From: Inia geoffrensis
Lineage: Eukaryota; Chordata; Mammalia; Artiodactyla; Iniidae
Direction of reading: 5' to 3'
Assembly (NCBI GenBank): GCA_036417435.1
Contig: CM070901.1
Location: 63,546,501-63,610,500, forward strand
Length of the DNA: 64,000 bases
In this document: positions 13,190 to 22,870 of the stretch, piece after piece
Numbering within the stretch: position 1 is the first letter of the stretch
Layout of the letters: each line of letters opens with the position of its first letter
Notes under the pieces: generated by a model
Databases searched by the model: none
What the model was told of the DNA's origin: nothing
What the model saw: the letters and a program-made list of their open reading frames with translations, nothing else
Program-made: the position numbers and the translations under genes

Positions 13190-13722
13190 ATTTTAGAATA
13201 GCTTAGAGTTACAAAAAAGTTGCAAAGATCTGTACAGAGTGTACAGAGTACTGTGGACCCCCGACCCAGTACCCCTATTTCCAACACGTTAGTACTTTAG
13301 CACGTTAGTACGACATGTTTATCCAACTAAGGAACCGAGATGGATACATTATTATTAACTAAAGTCCACACTTTATTAGAATTTCCCTAGTTTTCCCCTA
13401 ACATCCTTTTTCTGTCCCAGTCTCCTCTGGGTTGTGACATTTCTCAGACGTCCCTGGGTTTTGATACCTTGAAAGTTTTCAGGAGGACTGGTCAGGTATC
13501 TTGTCCCTCAATTTGTTTGTCTGTTGGTTTTCTGATGTTTTTCTTATGGTTGGTCTGGAGTTATGGGGTTTGGGGCGGAAGATCCAAACACAGATAAAAA
13601 TGCCATTCTCCTCAGGTCACATCATCAAGGATACACACCATCAAGGATACGCACATCAAGGACACACACCATCAACGGGACTTGTGACAAACAATTTTAC
13701 CCTTGATCACCTGGCCAGTACC
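13190..13722 (-). mobile_element. Old L1 3' UTR fragment, antisense
   Basis: The order of phrases ('agttgcaaagat', 'attattattaactaaagtcc', 'ctcccttag'-type and 'ggtcaggtatcttgt', then 'ccttgatcacctggcc') follows a diverged L1M 3' UTR in antisense. It runs into the SINE at 13723. Confidence 0.65.
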
Positions 13723-14031
13723 TTTTTTTTTTTTTTTTCGCTGCGTTGGGTCTTCGTTGCTGCACACGGGCTTTCTCTAGTTGCGGTGAGCAGGGGCTCC
13801 TCTTTGTTGCGGTCCCGTGCTTCTCATTACAGTGGCTTCTTTTGTTTCGGAGCATGGGCTCTAGACGTGCGGGCTTCTGTAGTTGTGGCATGGGGGCTCA
13901 GTAGTTGTGGCTCCCAGGATCTAGAGCGCAGGCTTAATAGTTGTGGCCCATGGGCTTAGTTGATCTGTGGCACATGGGATCTTCCCGGACCTGGGCTCGA
14001 ACCCGTGTCCCCTGCATTGGCAGGTGGATCC
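13723..14031 (-). mobile_element. CHR-type SINE, antisense, head truncated
   Basis: Begins with poly(T) (13723-13738), then the antisense body. It stops within the head at 'ggcaggtggatcc', short of the usual end. The SRSF3 retrocopy's poly(T) begins at the next base. Confidence 0.85.
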
Positions 14032-15335
14032 TTTTTTTTCTTTTTCTTTTTTCCTTTTGGAACCAAAACTCTCATCCCAAGGATTCTCACAAAACATATT
14101 ACAAATGACAGCATGAAAGAAAAACATTGCACAGTAACTTAAAGTTCAGCTCTACAATATACTCTTAATCTGGCAGGACATTGGTATCTTGATAATCTCA
14201 ACTTCCAGAAAACATTACAAAGAGCTATGTATTCATGTACAGCAATCACAGAGGGGACTTATGACCGAACTCAAAGGTAAACTAACTTCCTGGAAACTTC
14301 TTAGATTCTAAACTCACCGGACAACCTCTTGTCCAGTGTGAAGACTAGTGGAATTTTAAAACCTCTAATCTAGAGTAAGGGTGCGGCTTTCATTTCTACC
14401 TGCTGGCTTGTGTTCACAGCACCTTTTGAAGACTGCTTGCTTAACTACAGCTGCATACCATATTCCAGCTACAGAAAGTCTTTTCAGTGTTTGCTGCCAG
14501 TGTTGTTTCCATAATAATAAACATCACACTTTAGGTGGGCAGGAGTTAGAGTTTTATTATCAGTCTAGGCAAGACCAAAAATTCAGAGCAAATTCAATTT
14601 TGCTTAAGGGAACATTGTAAAGCAACAATTCTTCATATTACATGCCTCATATGACCCATTTCAAACCATAGAGAATGATACCTTTATGTGTCACTGTCCC
14701 AAGAGACAAACAAATGTGAACAGCTAAAACATTTAAAAAGTGCATCAAGCTTTGCAAGTCTCAAACAAAACTTGAATTTTCTGTACATACTCCTGTCAAG
14801 TGAAGTTATTTCCTGTGCACCACTCCTCTTGCAAAGTGGTCTGCTATTTCCTTTCATTTGACCTGGATCGGCTAGGAGACCTAGAGAAAGATCGGGACGG
14901 CTTGTGATTTCTCTCCTGGGACAGTGATCTCTCTCTTCTATATCTAGAAAGGGACCTGCTCCGGCTGCGGGAGAAGCTTCTCCGTCTTGATCTGTGGTGA
15001 GGGGGAGGGCGCCTCCTCCGATAATCACCTCGAGGGCGACGACCCCAAGAAGGAGGCGGCCACGATTTCGACTTCTCTTTGCCCCATTCGACAGGTCCAC
15101 TCTCACTCAGCAGCCACAGAGTGTTCTCCCGTCTAGTTCTCAGACAGCATCCACTGCATCTCGGGGATCTTCATCTTCAACAAGAGCGAAGCCAGGAGGG
15201 TTTTTAGCAACCCACACACTTCAGAGCGGTCCATAATATCCTAAAGCTCGTTCGAATTCAGTCTCGTTACCACTGTTTCCAAGATTCCTTACATAAAACG
15301 TTACAGTCCAACGGACAGGAATCCCGATGCAAGAC
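14032..15335 (-). pseudogene. SRSF3: SRSF3 processed pseudogene
   Basis: On the minus strand this is an intronless copy of the mRNA for serine/arginine-rich splicing factor 3. The coding part spans 15332-14844 (489 nt against 495 expected), with the N-terminal RRM region, the VDLSNG-KRSRNRG linker and the RS domain, joined without introns. About 800 nt of 3' UTR follow to a poly(A) seen as poly(T) at 14032-14056. It is dead: the start ATG is TTG, several CGA codons have become TGA, and a one-base deletion after the RNRG linker shifts the RS domain out of frame. No clear target-site duplication is visible. Confidence 0.9.
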
Positions 15336-15704
15336 CCTCGTGGCTCCAGGGTTTCATGGGCCACAGGGTGATCCCGGGCCTCTAGAATCTGGCAGCTGAA
15401 TCGGCTCGCACAAGCTGTCCTGTGGGGATGCTTTTCCCCCTATGTGTCCAGCCCGGGGCCCTGCTGTCTAGGCCCGACCTCCAGGGTGACAGGGTGAACC
15501 CCAGGTCCCTGGAGCAAACACTCAGAGCCCTGGTGACCAGACTCAGGGGGCTGGGGCAGCAGCTGGACATGTGTGGCCACCCAGGTGGTGTTTGGCCACA
15601 TCTGCAGTTGCAGTTCCAGCTGAGAAAGAGCCTCGCTCTGTTATTTTCTCCTGGTCATGTAAGGATCCCCGGTGTCATTTGACAGAAATGTAGATGCTGT
15701 GTTC
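15336..15704. other. No recognised feature, moderately GC-rich
   Basis: Single-copy-looking sequence between the SRSF3 retrocopy and the pyrimidine/purine tract. It does not contain the missing head of the SINE that ends at 14031. Confidence 0.4.
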
Positions 15705-17972
15705 TTTCTCTTTTCTCCCTGCTTCCTCTCGTCCCTCTCACCCTCCCTCTCGTCCCTCTCACCCTCCCTCTCTCCCTCTCCCTCTCCCTCTTTCCCTCTC
15801 TCTCTCTCCTTCTTTCCCTCTCTCTCTCTCCCTCTTCCCTCTCCCTCTTTCTTCTGCCTCTCTCTTTCCCTCTCTCCTTCCTCCTGCTCCCCCTCCCTCT
15901 CCCCCCTCCCCGTCCCTCTCCCCATCCCTCTCCCCACTCCCTCTCCCCCTCTCTCCCCCCCTCCCACCCCCACGCTCTCCCCGTCCCTCTCCCCCTCCTC
16001 CCCTTCTCCCTCCCTCCCTCATCTCTCTCCCGCCTCCCCCCTCCTTCCTCTCGCCTCCCTCATCCCCCTTCCCTCTCCCCCTCTCCCTCTCTCCCTTCCT
16101 CTCGCCCTGTCCCTGTTTCCCTGTTCCACACGCTCTGGCTCTCTTTCCTTCACCCTCTCCCTCCACCTCCTTCCCTCTCTGGAGAGGGAAGGAGGTGTAG
16201 GGACAGGGAGAGAGAGCAGGAGAGGGAGGGGGAGAGGGAAGGAGAGGGGGGAGAGGGAGAGAGGGAGAGAGGGAGGGAGCAAAAGACGTCTCTCCCTCCA
16301 TCCCTCCCTCTCTCCCTCTCCCTCCCTCCTTCTATCCCTCCCTCTCCCTCCCTCCCTCTCCCTCCAGCTCTCCCACTCCATCTCTCCATCTCCCTCACTC
16401 CCTCTCAGAGAGGGAGAGATGGAGGGAGAGGCAGAAACAAGGGAGAGGGAGAGAGGGAGAGGGAGAGAGGGAGAGGGAGGGAGAGAGATATGGAGAGGAG
16501 AGGGAGAGAGGGGGGGGGGAGAGAGGGAGAGGGAAAGAGGTCTCTTCCTCCTTCCCTCTCCCTCTGTCTTCCTTCTCTCCCTCTCTCCCTCACCCTCCCA
16601 CTCTCCCTGTCCCTGTTTCCCTGTTCCGCTCTCCCTCTCCCTCTTTCCCTCTTCCCCTCCCTCCACCTCCTTCCCTCTCTGGAGAGGGAAGGAGGTGGAA
16701 GGAGAGGGAGAGACAGCAGGAGAGGGAGAGAGAGAGGGGAGAGGGAGGGAGGGATAGAGGCAGGGAGCGAAGACATCTCTCCCTCTCTCCCTCCCTCTCT
16801 CCCTCTCCCACCAACTCTCCCTCTCTCTCCATGTCTCCATCTGCCTCACTTCGTCCCAGATAGGGAGAGATGGAGGGAGAGGCAGAGATGAGGGAGAGGG
16901 AGAGAGGAAGAGAGAGAGGGACAGAGGGAGAGAGAAAGAGGGAGAGAGGGAGAGGGAAAGTGGTCTCTTCCTCCCTCCCTCTCCCTCTCTCGCCCTCTCT
17001 CCCTCTCCTTCCCTCGCCCTTTCCCTTCCTCTCTCCCTCTCCCTTCCTCTCTCCCTCTCCCTTCCTCTCTCCCTCTCCCTTCCTCTCTCCCTCTCCCTCT
17101 CCCTCCCTCTGGCACTCCCTCTCCCTCCATCTCTCCCTCGCCCTCACTCCCTCCCAGAGAGGGAGAGATAGAGGGAGAGGCAGAGACAAGGGACAGGGAG
17201 AGAGGGAGAGAGGGAGAGGGAGAACGGAACAGGGAAACAGGGACAGGGAGTGAGAGAGGGAGAGGGAGAGGAGGAGGAGAGAGGGAGAGGGAGGGAGCAA
17301 GAGACCTCTTTCCCTCTCCCTCTCTCTCTCCCCCTCTCTCTCTCTCTCTCCCTCCCCCTCCCTCTCCCTGTCCCTCTCCCTCCATCTCTCCCTCTCCCTC
17401 TCTCCCTCTGCCTTATGTCTGCCTCTCCCTCCATCTCTCCCTCTCTGGGAGGGAGTGAGGGAGATGGAGAGACGGAGGGAGAAGGAGAGTTGGAGTGAGA
17501 GGCAGAGGGAGGAGAAGGAGGGAGGGAGAGGGAGAGAGGGAGGGAGGGAGGGAGGGAAGGACGTCTTTCGCTCCCTCCCTCTAGCACTCTCTCCCTCTCC
17601 ACCCTCTCTCTCCCTGTCCACCCTCCCTCTCCATCTCTCTCTCCCTCTCCCTCCACCTCCTTCCCTCTCCGGAGAGGGAAGGAGGTGGAGGGAGAGGGAG
17701 AGGGAAAGAGGTAGAGCCAGAGCGTGCGGAACAGGAAAAGAGGGACAGGGAGAGAGGAAGGCAGAGAGGGAGAGGGGGAGAGGGAAAGGGGGAGACGGGG
17801 AGGGGGAGGGGAAGAGGGAGTGAGAGAGAGGGACAGGGAAAGAGGGACAGGGAGAGAGGGAGGGAGAGAGGCAGAGGGAGAGATGGAGGGAGAGGGAGAG
17901 TGAGAGGCAGCGAGGTAGAGGAAGAGGGAGAGGGAGAGGGAGAGAGGGAGAGAGGGAGAGAGGTAGAAGTGC
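15705..17972. repeat. Alternating polypyrimidine/polypurine tract with palindromes
   Basis: About 2.3 kb is built almost only of CCCTCT-like and AGAGGG-like units. After a long pyrimidine lead (15705-16180) the strand bias flips repeatedly, every 60-200 bp. Many flips are palindromic: centres at 16180/16181 and 16680/16681, and a perfect zero-spacer 60-bp palindrome at 17641-17700. Non-CT interruptions recur (the 'ccctgtttccctgttcc' motif and its complement, and 'acgtct'-type switch points). All long open frames here are composition artefacts. Confidence 0.92.
17641..17700. repeat. Perfect 60-bp palindrome
   Basis: Bases 17641-17670 are the exact reverse complement of 17671-17700, with no spacer. 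The centre is 'ctctccggagag'. The same core occurs with shorter arms at 16180 and 16680. Confidence 0.95.
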
Positions 17973-19269
17973 TGAGGAGGGGGGCTCCCTCCCCCTCCCA
18001 CTCCCATCCTCTCCCTACTGCTTTCTCTTTTGTCTGCTTCAACAAACACCAGGCACCTTTTAGATCAGCCCTGAAGTCAACGTTGATGCTTGGACAGCCT
18101 GACCTCCCCCGCTCACTTCCAGCCCAGGACCACCGCTGGGAGATGAAGTCTGCGGGGCTCTGGGCGCAGGCTGCACGGGCACCTCCTCTGATGCCCAATC
18201 TCTCCTCGTTTACGAGGCAGCCGACACTCCCCTCCCCGACTCCCCAAGATTTGGGGCCTTTTTAATACGTGTCAATAATGCCATGAGCTACTATTTAACT
18301 CTTCCACAAGGACCCATCTCCCCAAATTCAGTGGTTTTCAGCTTTGGCTGCACTAGAGAACCCCCAGGGAAGGAAGCGACATCTCTCCCTCCCTCTTTCT
18401 CTCTCTCTCTCTGTACTTCTGTCTACCTCTCTCCCGCTCCCTCTCCCTCTGGGGTGATGCCCGATGAGCTCAGAATCGCAGGTGGGCACCCCCATCCCCT
18501 CTCTGTGGCTTGCATGGGGGATGGATCTTCTCACTGCGGCCCGGGCATGGCCTTGACATTCAGACATCGGGTCCTGCATGGACACTTGTGTTTGTCCCAT
18601 AGCGCATGTGGCTGCAGTCTGTGCTTCTGTACATGGGGGCTGTGCATGAGCCCTTCATCTTCCCCGCAGACACCACTGGTGTTCGCTCGGCCTCGCGGCT
18701 GATGCGGGGGGACACGGGGGACAGTCTTGTGTCCCCACCTTCTTGGGCTGCAGACAGGCCACGCTGGCCCTGCGGTGACTGGGGGCTCCCAGGAGAACCC
18801 CACTGCAGACCGGAGAGGTGGCCCCAGAGAAGGTGGCGTATGCCTGGGGCCGGGCCTCATCAGTGAGCCATGGGCCACCTGCAGCAACAGGTGTCTCACC
18901 GTCCAGGGGCCGTGTGTTCAGGCGCCGTGGGGATGAGTTACTGTCTGCACGGCAGCTGTGTTTGTCTTGTTGAGCCCGGGGAGGCCCCTTGGTGGCTCCT
19001 GGAGAGCCTGGCCGCATTTCTTCCTGCCCTTGGCCTCACAGCCCATCACGCTCATGCCGTTTCTGGTTCCCAAAGGACCTGTGTTAATAAAGACCACGTG
19101 TTAGGACAGCACCAGAGTGTCTAGAAATCCGGGCCAGGAGGAGGAGGGAGGGGGATTGGCTGTGCCCGCCAGTGGCCTGGGAGCCCTGCCCACCTGCAGA
19201 GGCCTGGCCCGGGGCCCGTGGGGAGGGCGTGGCCCACGGTCCCCAGCACCTTCCCTCTCTGGGTTCCAG
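17973..19269. other. GC-rich DNA, no exon assigned
   Basis: Possibly intron of the THOP1 copy downstream, but no earlier THOP1 exon was recognised. A short stretch at 18328-18368 ('cagtggttttcagctttggc') resembles the end of a MER5-type hAT element. Confidence 0.45.
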
Positions 19270-19409
19270 GAGAACTGCGTGATCCTCAGGGAGCTGGTGA
19301 GGCTGCAGGCCCTGAAGTCCCTCCCGCCTGCTGGGGTTCCGCATGCATGCCGACTCTGTGCTGGAGATGAACGTGGACAAGACCAGCCAGGTGGTGGCCA
19401 CTGTCCTAG
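19270..19409 (+). pseudogene. THOP1: THOP1 exon-like segment 1 (ENC-ILRELV to MNVDKTSQ)
   Basis: Preceded by an acceptor-like 'ggttccag' and followed by donor 'gtaaca'. It starts in frame (ENCVILRELVRLQALKS). An extra CTCC after the AAGTCC codons shifts the rest, which would otherwise continue as LLGF-type and MHADSVLEMN sequence. Confidence 0.88.
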
Positions 19410-19603
19410 GTAACACCGCCTCCCCCTGAGTCCCAGTGGGGATGGGGTCAGGCGGACCGTGACCGGACGTGGTGCCGCCTGAGACCCCACTGTGTCAGCC
19501 CTTGGGGGTCACCTTCCCGGACCCTTCCGTCTGCCTCGAGGGGCGCGGGGTGGCTGGGGGGCCGCCCCAGGGACGTAGCCGAGCCTCTCCCCTCCGCCCG
19601 CAG

Positions 19604-19976
19604 GTGAGCTGGCCCAGAAGCTGAAGCCCCTCGGGGAGCAGGAGCGGCCGTGATCCTGGAGCTAAGGAAGGCCGAGTGCCAGAGGCGGGGCCTGCACTTC
19701 GACGGCCCCATCGACGCCTGGCCCCTGCGCTGCTACATGAACCAGGGGGAGGAGACGCGCTACCACGTGGACCAGTACCTGCTCAATGAGTCCTTCCCCA
19801 TGCGGGCGGTCACATGCGGGCTGATGGCTGGGCATCTCCCAGGAGCTGCTGGGGCTGACCTTCGACCTGGAGGAGGGCAGCAACATGTGTCACGAAGATG
19901 TGAGGCTCTAAACGGTCTGGGACGCGGCCTCGGGCAAGGTCATCCATCGGCAAGTTCTACCTGACCTCTATCCTCG
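19604..19976 (+). pseudogene. THOP1: THOP1 exon-like segment 2 (GELAQKLKPLGEQ onward)
   Basis: Acceptor 'cgcccgcag' precedes it and a GTGCGT donor follows. It encodes ELAQKLKPLGEQER, YMNQ-EETRYHVDQYL and HEDVRL-type matches. It has a one-base deletion near 19650, a two-base insertion near 19830, a TAA in place of the Tyr codon after the HEDVRL stretch (19910 region), and a duplicated CATC near 19944. Confidence 0.88.
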
Positions 19977-20050
19977 GTGCGTGCGTGGGGGAACCTGTCG
20001 GCCGTGGGCCGGGGCTCCTCTGTGGAAGCGGGGCTCCACCCACATCCCTC

Positions 20051-20259
20051 CGCGGGGAGGGGAAGTCCGGGCACGCGGCCTGCCTCGGCCTGCAGCTGGG
20101 CTGCCTACAGCACCACGGGAGCTGCCAGATCACCATCGTGGCCCTGGTGGCCAACTTCACCAAGCCTATGCCCAACCTACCCTCCCTGCTGCAGCATGAT
20201 GAGCGGGAGACCAACTTCCACGACTTCGGGCACGCGATGCACCAGCTCCGCTCCCAGGC
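20051..20259 (+). pseudogene. THOP1: THOP1 exon-like segment 3 with the zinc-site helix
   Basis: Reads REGKSGHAACLGLQ, VANFTKP, PSLLQHDERETNFHDFGHAMHQL. The active-site HExxH of M3 peptidases appears as HDFGH (20219-20233): the catalytic Glu is Asp. The acceptor AG and the donor GT are both missing (GG at the donor). Confidence 0.88.
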
Positions 20260-20513
20260 GCAGGGCTGCAGGCAGGGGGTGGGGAGGGCCCGGGCACGCG
20301 TGGTCCTCAGGCAGGCCCTCGCCATGGGATTCTTTCACTGACATCACCCCGCACGTGGTGACGCCCTCGGTGTCAGCTTCCATCATCAAACCCCAGGCAC
20401 TGGGCGCGTAAACAATGGAAATGGATGTCCTCGAGGCTCTAGCGGCTGGAAGACCCAGATCAAGGGCTGGTTCCCTGCATGTTAAATGCATGTACTCAAG
20501 AGTTGCCTTTTAA

Positions 20514-20655
20514 AAGCACAAAAGAAAAGAAAGGAACGTTGCCTGCAAGTCTGCTGACAGCCGGTGATGAGAACCAGAGGGAAGGCTCTGGGGCCGGGGG
20601 CGCAGTGCCCTGTGAGGCCCTGGCGCTGCTGCCAGTCTCCGTGGAGGCTCAGCAA
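20514..20655 (+). repeat. Duplicated intronic block, copy 1 (copy 2 at 21085-21220)
   Basis: About 135 bp ('gaaaagaaaggaacgttgcc' onward to 'ctgccagtct') is repeated 570 bp downstream with a few differences. Copy 2 continues into THOP1 segment 4; copy 1 does not. An antisense old L1 3' fragment lies between them. Confidence 0.88.
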
Positions 20656-20817
20656 GTAAGTCCCAGTGACTTCCCCACGTGGGGGGCGCCAGCTGAGCGT
20701 CTGGGCCCAGGACCCACTGCTCGTTCAGTCTTCCTGTGCTCAGCCCTTCGTCCTGAGAGCGATGCTCTCACAGGCTGCACCGGGGCGCGTGGGGACAGTT
20801 TACTGAGCTGTACAGAC

Positions 20818-21084
20818 ATCACTACTGCTTTGGACCATTTCCATCACCCCGAAAATGTCCCTCACATCCTTAGCTATCACTCCGTCCCCTCGCCAGCCCC
20901 TGACAACCAGGAACCCACTCGCTGACTCTGTGGGCCTACCTGCTCTGGACGTTTCTCCTCAGTGGGGTCACGCCCTGTGTGTCCTTCTGTGTAAGACTTC
21001 TCTCGCTGAGCATCGTGTTCTCAGGGTGTATCGACGCGGCAGCGAGTGTCAGGGCTTCACCGCATTGCGTGGCTGAGGGATGTA
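20818..21084 (-). mobile_element. Old L1 3' UTR fragment, antisense, between the duplicated blocks
   Basis: Phrases 'ctcgccagcccctgacaacc', 'ctctggacgtttctcctcag' and 'agcatcgtgttctcaggg' match an L1M 3' UTR in antisense. A related piece lies at 37790-38045. Confidence 0.65.
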
Positions 21085-21218
21085 AAGAGGACAAGAGAAA
21101 AGAAAAGAACGTTGCATGCAAGTCTGGTGACAGCCGGTGATGAGAACCAGAGGGAAGGCTCTGGGGCCGGGGGCGCCGTGCCCTGTGACGCCCTGGCGCT
21201 TCTGCCAGTCTTGGTGGA

Positions 21219-21287
21219 ACACGGGCAGCACCGTCCCTCAGGAGCTGCTGGACAAGCTCCTCGAGTCCCGGCAGGCCAACCCAGATG
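21219..21287 (+). pseudogene. THOP1: THOP1 exon-like segment 4, 5' truncated
   Basis: Reads TGSTVPQELLDKLLESRQANP. The preceding part of the exon, which in the family carries the third zinc ligand region, is replaced by the duplicated block at 21085-21218. Confidence 0.85.
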
Positions 21288-21401
21288 CGGCCGGACCGAG
21301 GGAAGGGAAGGGGGCTTCCGGTCTGCCTGGCTGGAAAGCACAGCCTGGACACGGTGCCAGCCCCCCACCCGCCCCCCCGTCTCCTTCCTCCCGCCCCCCA
21401 G

Positions 21402-21530
21402 GCCTCTTCAACCTGCGCCAGATCGTCCTGGCCAAGGTGGTTCAGGCCCTGCGCACGCAGACGCCCGCGGACCCGGCCCAGGAGAACGCCCGCCTCTGCC
21501 AGGAGATCCTGGGGTTCCCAGCCATGCCAG
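21402..21530 (+). pseudogene. THOP1: THOP1 exon-like segment 5 (GLFNLRQIVLAKV)
   Basis: Strong pyrimidine tract and AG acceptor; an open frame through QALRTQTPADPAQENARLCQEILG. The donor is GC in place of GT (21531). Confidence 0.9.
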
Positions 21531-22165
21531 GCAGCCAAGCGCACGCCGGGCCCACCTTAGCGGTCGGCTGGTGGCTACTGCCCAGGTCAAGAGGATCGTC
21601 TGGTGGTGTGTGAATGGGGACCGACTGACGGGCTCCGGCCGAGGCCCGCTGACCTCTGGTCTCTTCCTGCCACGGTTCCTTGGCTGGTCCCTCCAGCTGT
21701 GGCCCGCGGAGTCCGAGGGTGGGGTGGGAGGCTCTGCACATGCTTTCGAGAGAACCTGGAAGCAGCAGGAGGGGGCTTCATAGCCCGGACAGAACGCATC
21801 GACGAGGTTTGCCCACGCGTGTCGGTGCGGACACGCGGTTCACTCCCTCGTGAGCGCTTTTACCAGCGATCTCCCCGTGGTGGAGGGCGAGCCCTGACTC
21901 TTCTCTCGCAGCCTCGCCAGCTGACCTCGTAAGAGGCTTAGGAGTGAACCCTCGTGAGCTTCAGCAGAAAGCCGGCAAAGACATATTTGTGTCCCTCCAC
22001 TGAATGGCCAGCAAGGTCCCCGTTTTCTAGAAGTGTTGGGCCAATACTCTCTCTAGTGGCAGGGGACTCAGACAAGGCTGCTTTGAGGCCCCCACCCCCG
22101 CTCTGGGGCAGGGGCACTGAGTGGCCAGGGGGCCCAGGCAGGAGCCTCTCCGCGTGTGTCCCAGT

Positions 22166-22235
22166 GACCCACCTGCCTGCGACCTTCGGCCGCCTGGCAG
22201 GAAGCTACGACGCCCAGTCCTATGGCCAGTCATTC
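22166..22235 (+). pseudogene. THOP1: THOP1 exon-like segment 6, cut short
   Basis: Reads LPATFGRLAGSYDAQSYG, then similarity ends where the family would continue to the final C-terminal exons. This marks the right end of the duplicated gene piece. Confidence 0.8.
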
Positions 22236-22671
22236 CTGCAAGAAACACTGGAACCAGTTCCTACCAACCCACCAAAAAAAACGACTTCAAAGGCAACGTG
22301 GTGTCACAGGAAGGGCTTGTTTCTGCGTTCATTTGTTTTTAGTTCACTAGGCCTCACTTAAAATTCTGATTCCACAATGCACTTGCTCTGGGATCTTGAA
22401 CAACACTCATAAGCTCTGCAAGTTTCAGTATAGTAAGTTTATGTGATTACCTTCATCTGTAATATCCCTGTGTTGCAATCTTAATTAATTCAGATTAATT
22501 CATCTTAATCTTAATCTCAAGTTCAGATCAAAGACTAGTTCCTCTGTGACTTCTCCTCTGAACTGATTCAAAAGCCTTCTCTCCCGTCCTCATTTGGCTT
22601 CTCTTCTCTTCTGGAATCTCATAAGAACTCCTATGACCTCTTTGGTTTTTTGTTGTTGCTGTTGTCTGTTT
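22236..22671. other. No recognised feature
   Basis: AT-richer sequence after the THOP1 breakpoint; no exon or repeat assigned. Confidence 0.45.
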
Positions 22672-22870
22672 GTTTGTTTTTTAATTGAAGTATAGTTGAT
22701 TGACAGTGTCGTGTCAGTTTCAGGTGTACAGCACAGTGACTCCGTTTTCAGATTCTTTTCCCTTATAAGTTATTACAAAATATTGGGTATAGTTCCCTGT
22801 GCCATAGAGGAGATCCTTGTTGTCTCAATTCTACGCCTTCTTTGAATGACCGTAGCACTTGTTGTCTGGA
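22672..22870 (-). mobile_element. L1 3' UTR fragment, antisense
   Basis: Phrases 'aattgaagtatagttgattg', 'cagtttcaggtgtacagcac' and 'tatagttccctgtgccatag' are the antisense start of cetartiodactyl L1 3' UTRs. Confidence 0.85.

Larger units (their letters stand above)
19270..22235 (+). pseudogene. THOP1: THOP1 unprocessed pseudogene, partial
   Basis: Intron-separated segments match the C-terminal half of thimet oligopeptidase, a cytosolic zinc metallopeptidase (M3 family) that cleaves short peptides. Exon-like segments lie at 19270-19409, 19604-19976, about 20051-20259, about 21219-21287, 21402-21530 and about 22166-22230. It is clearly inactive: a 4-bp insertion in the first segment, several indels and a Tyr-to-stop change in the second, lost splice sites at others, and no exon covering the region after the HExxH helix. 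The sequence stops matching abruptly near 22230. Because introns remain, it arose by genomic duplication, not retrotransposition. Confidence 0.9.

Noticed and set aside
15672..18049. Very long open frames (up to about 360 codons) rich in Ser/Pro/Leu or Arg/Glu/Gly
   Set aside because: All follow from the purine/pyrimidine tract, appear in several frames and both strands, and have no protein family similarity.
20219..20233. Functional zinc peptidase active site
   Set aside because: HDFGH lacks the catalytic Glu, and the surrounding THOP1 copy has frameshifts, a stop and lost splice sites.
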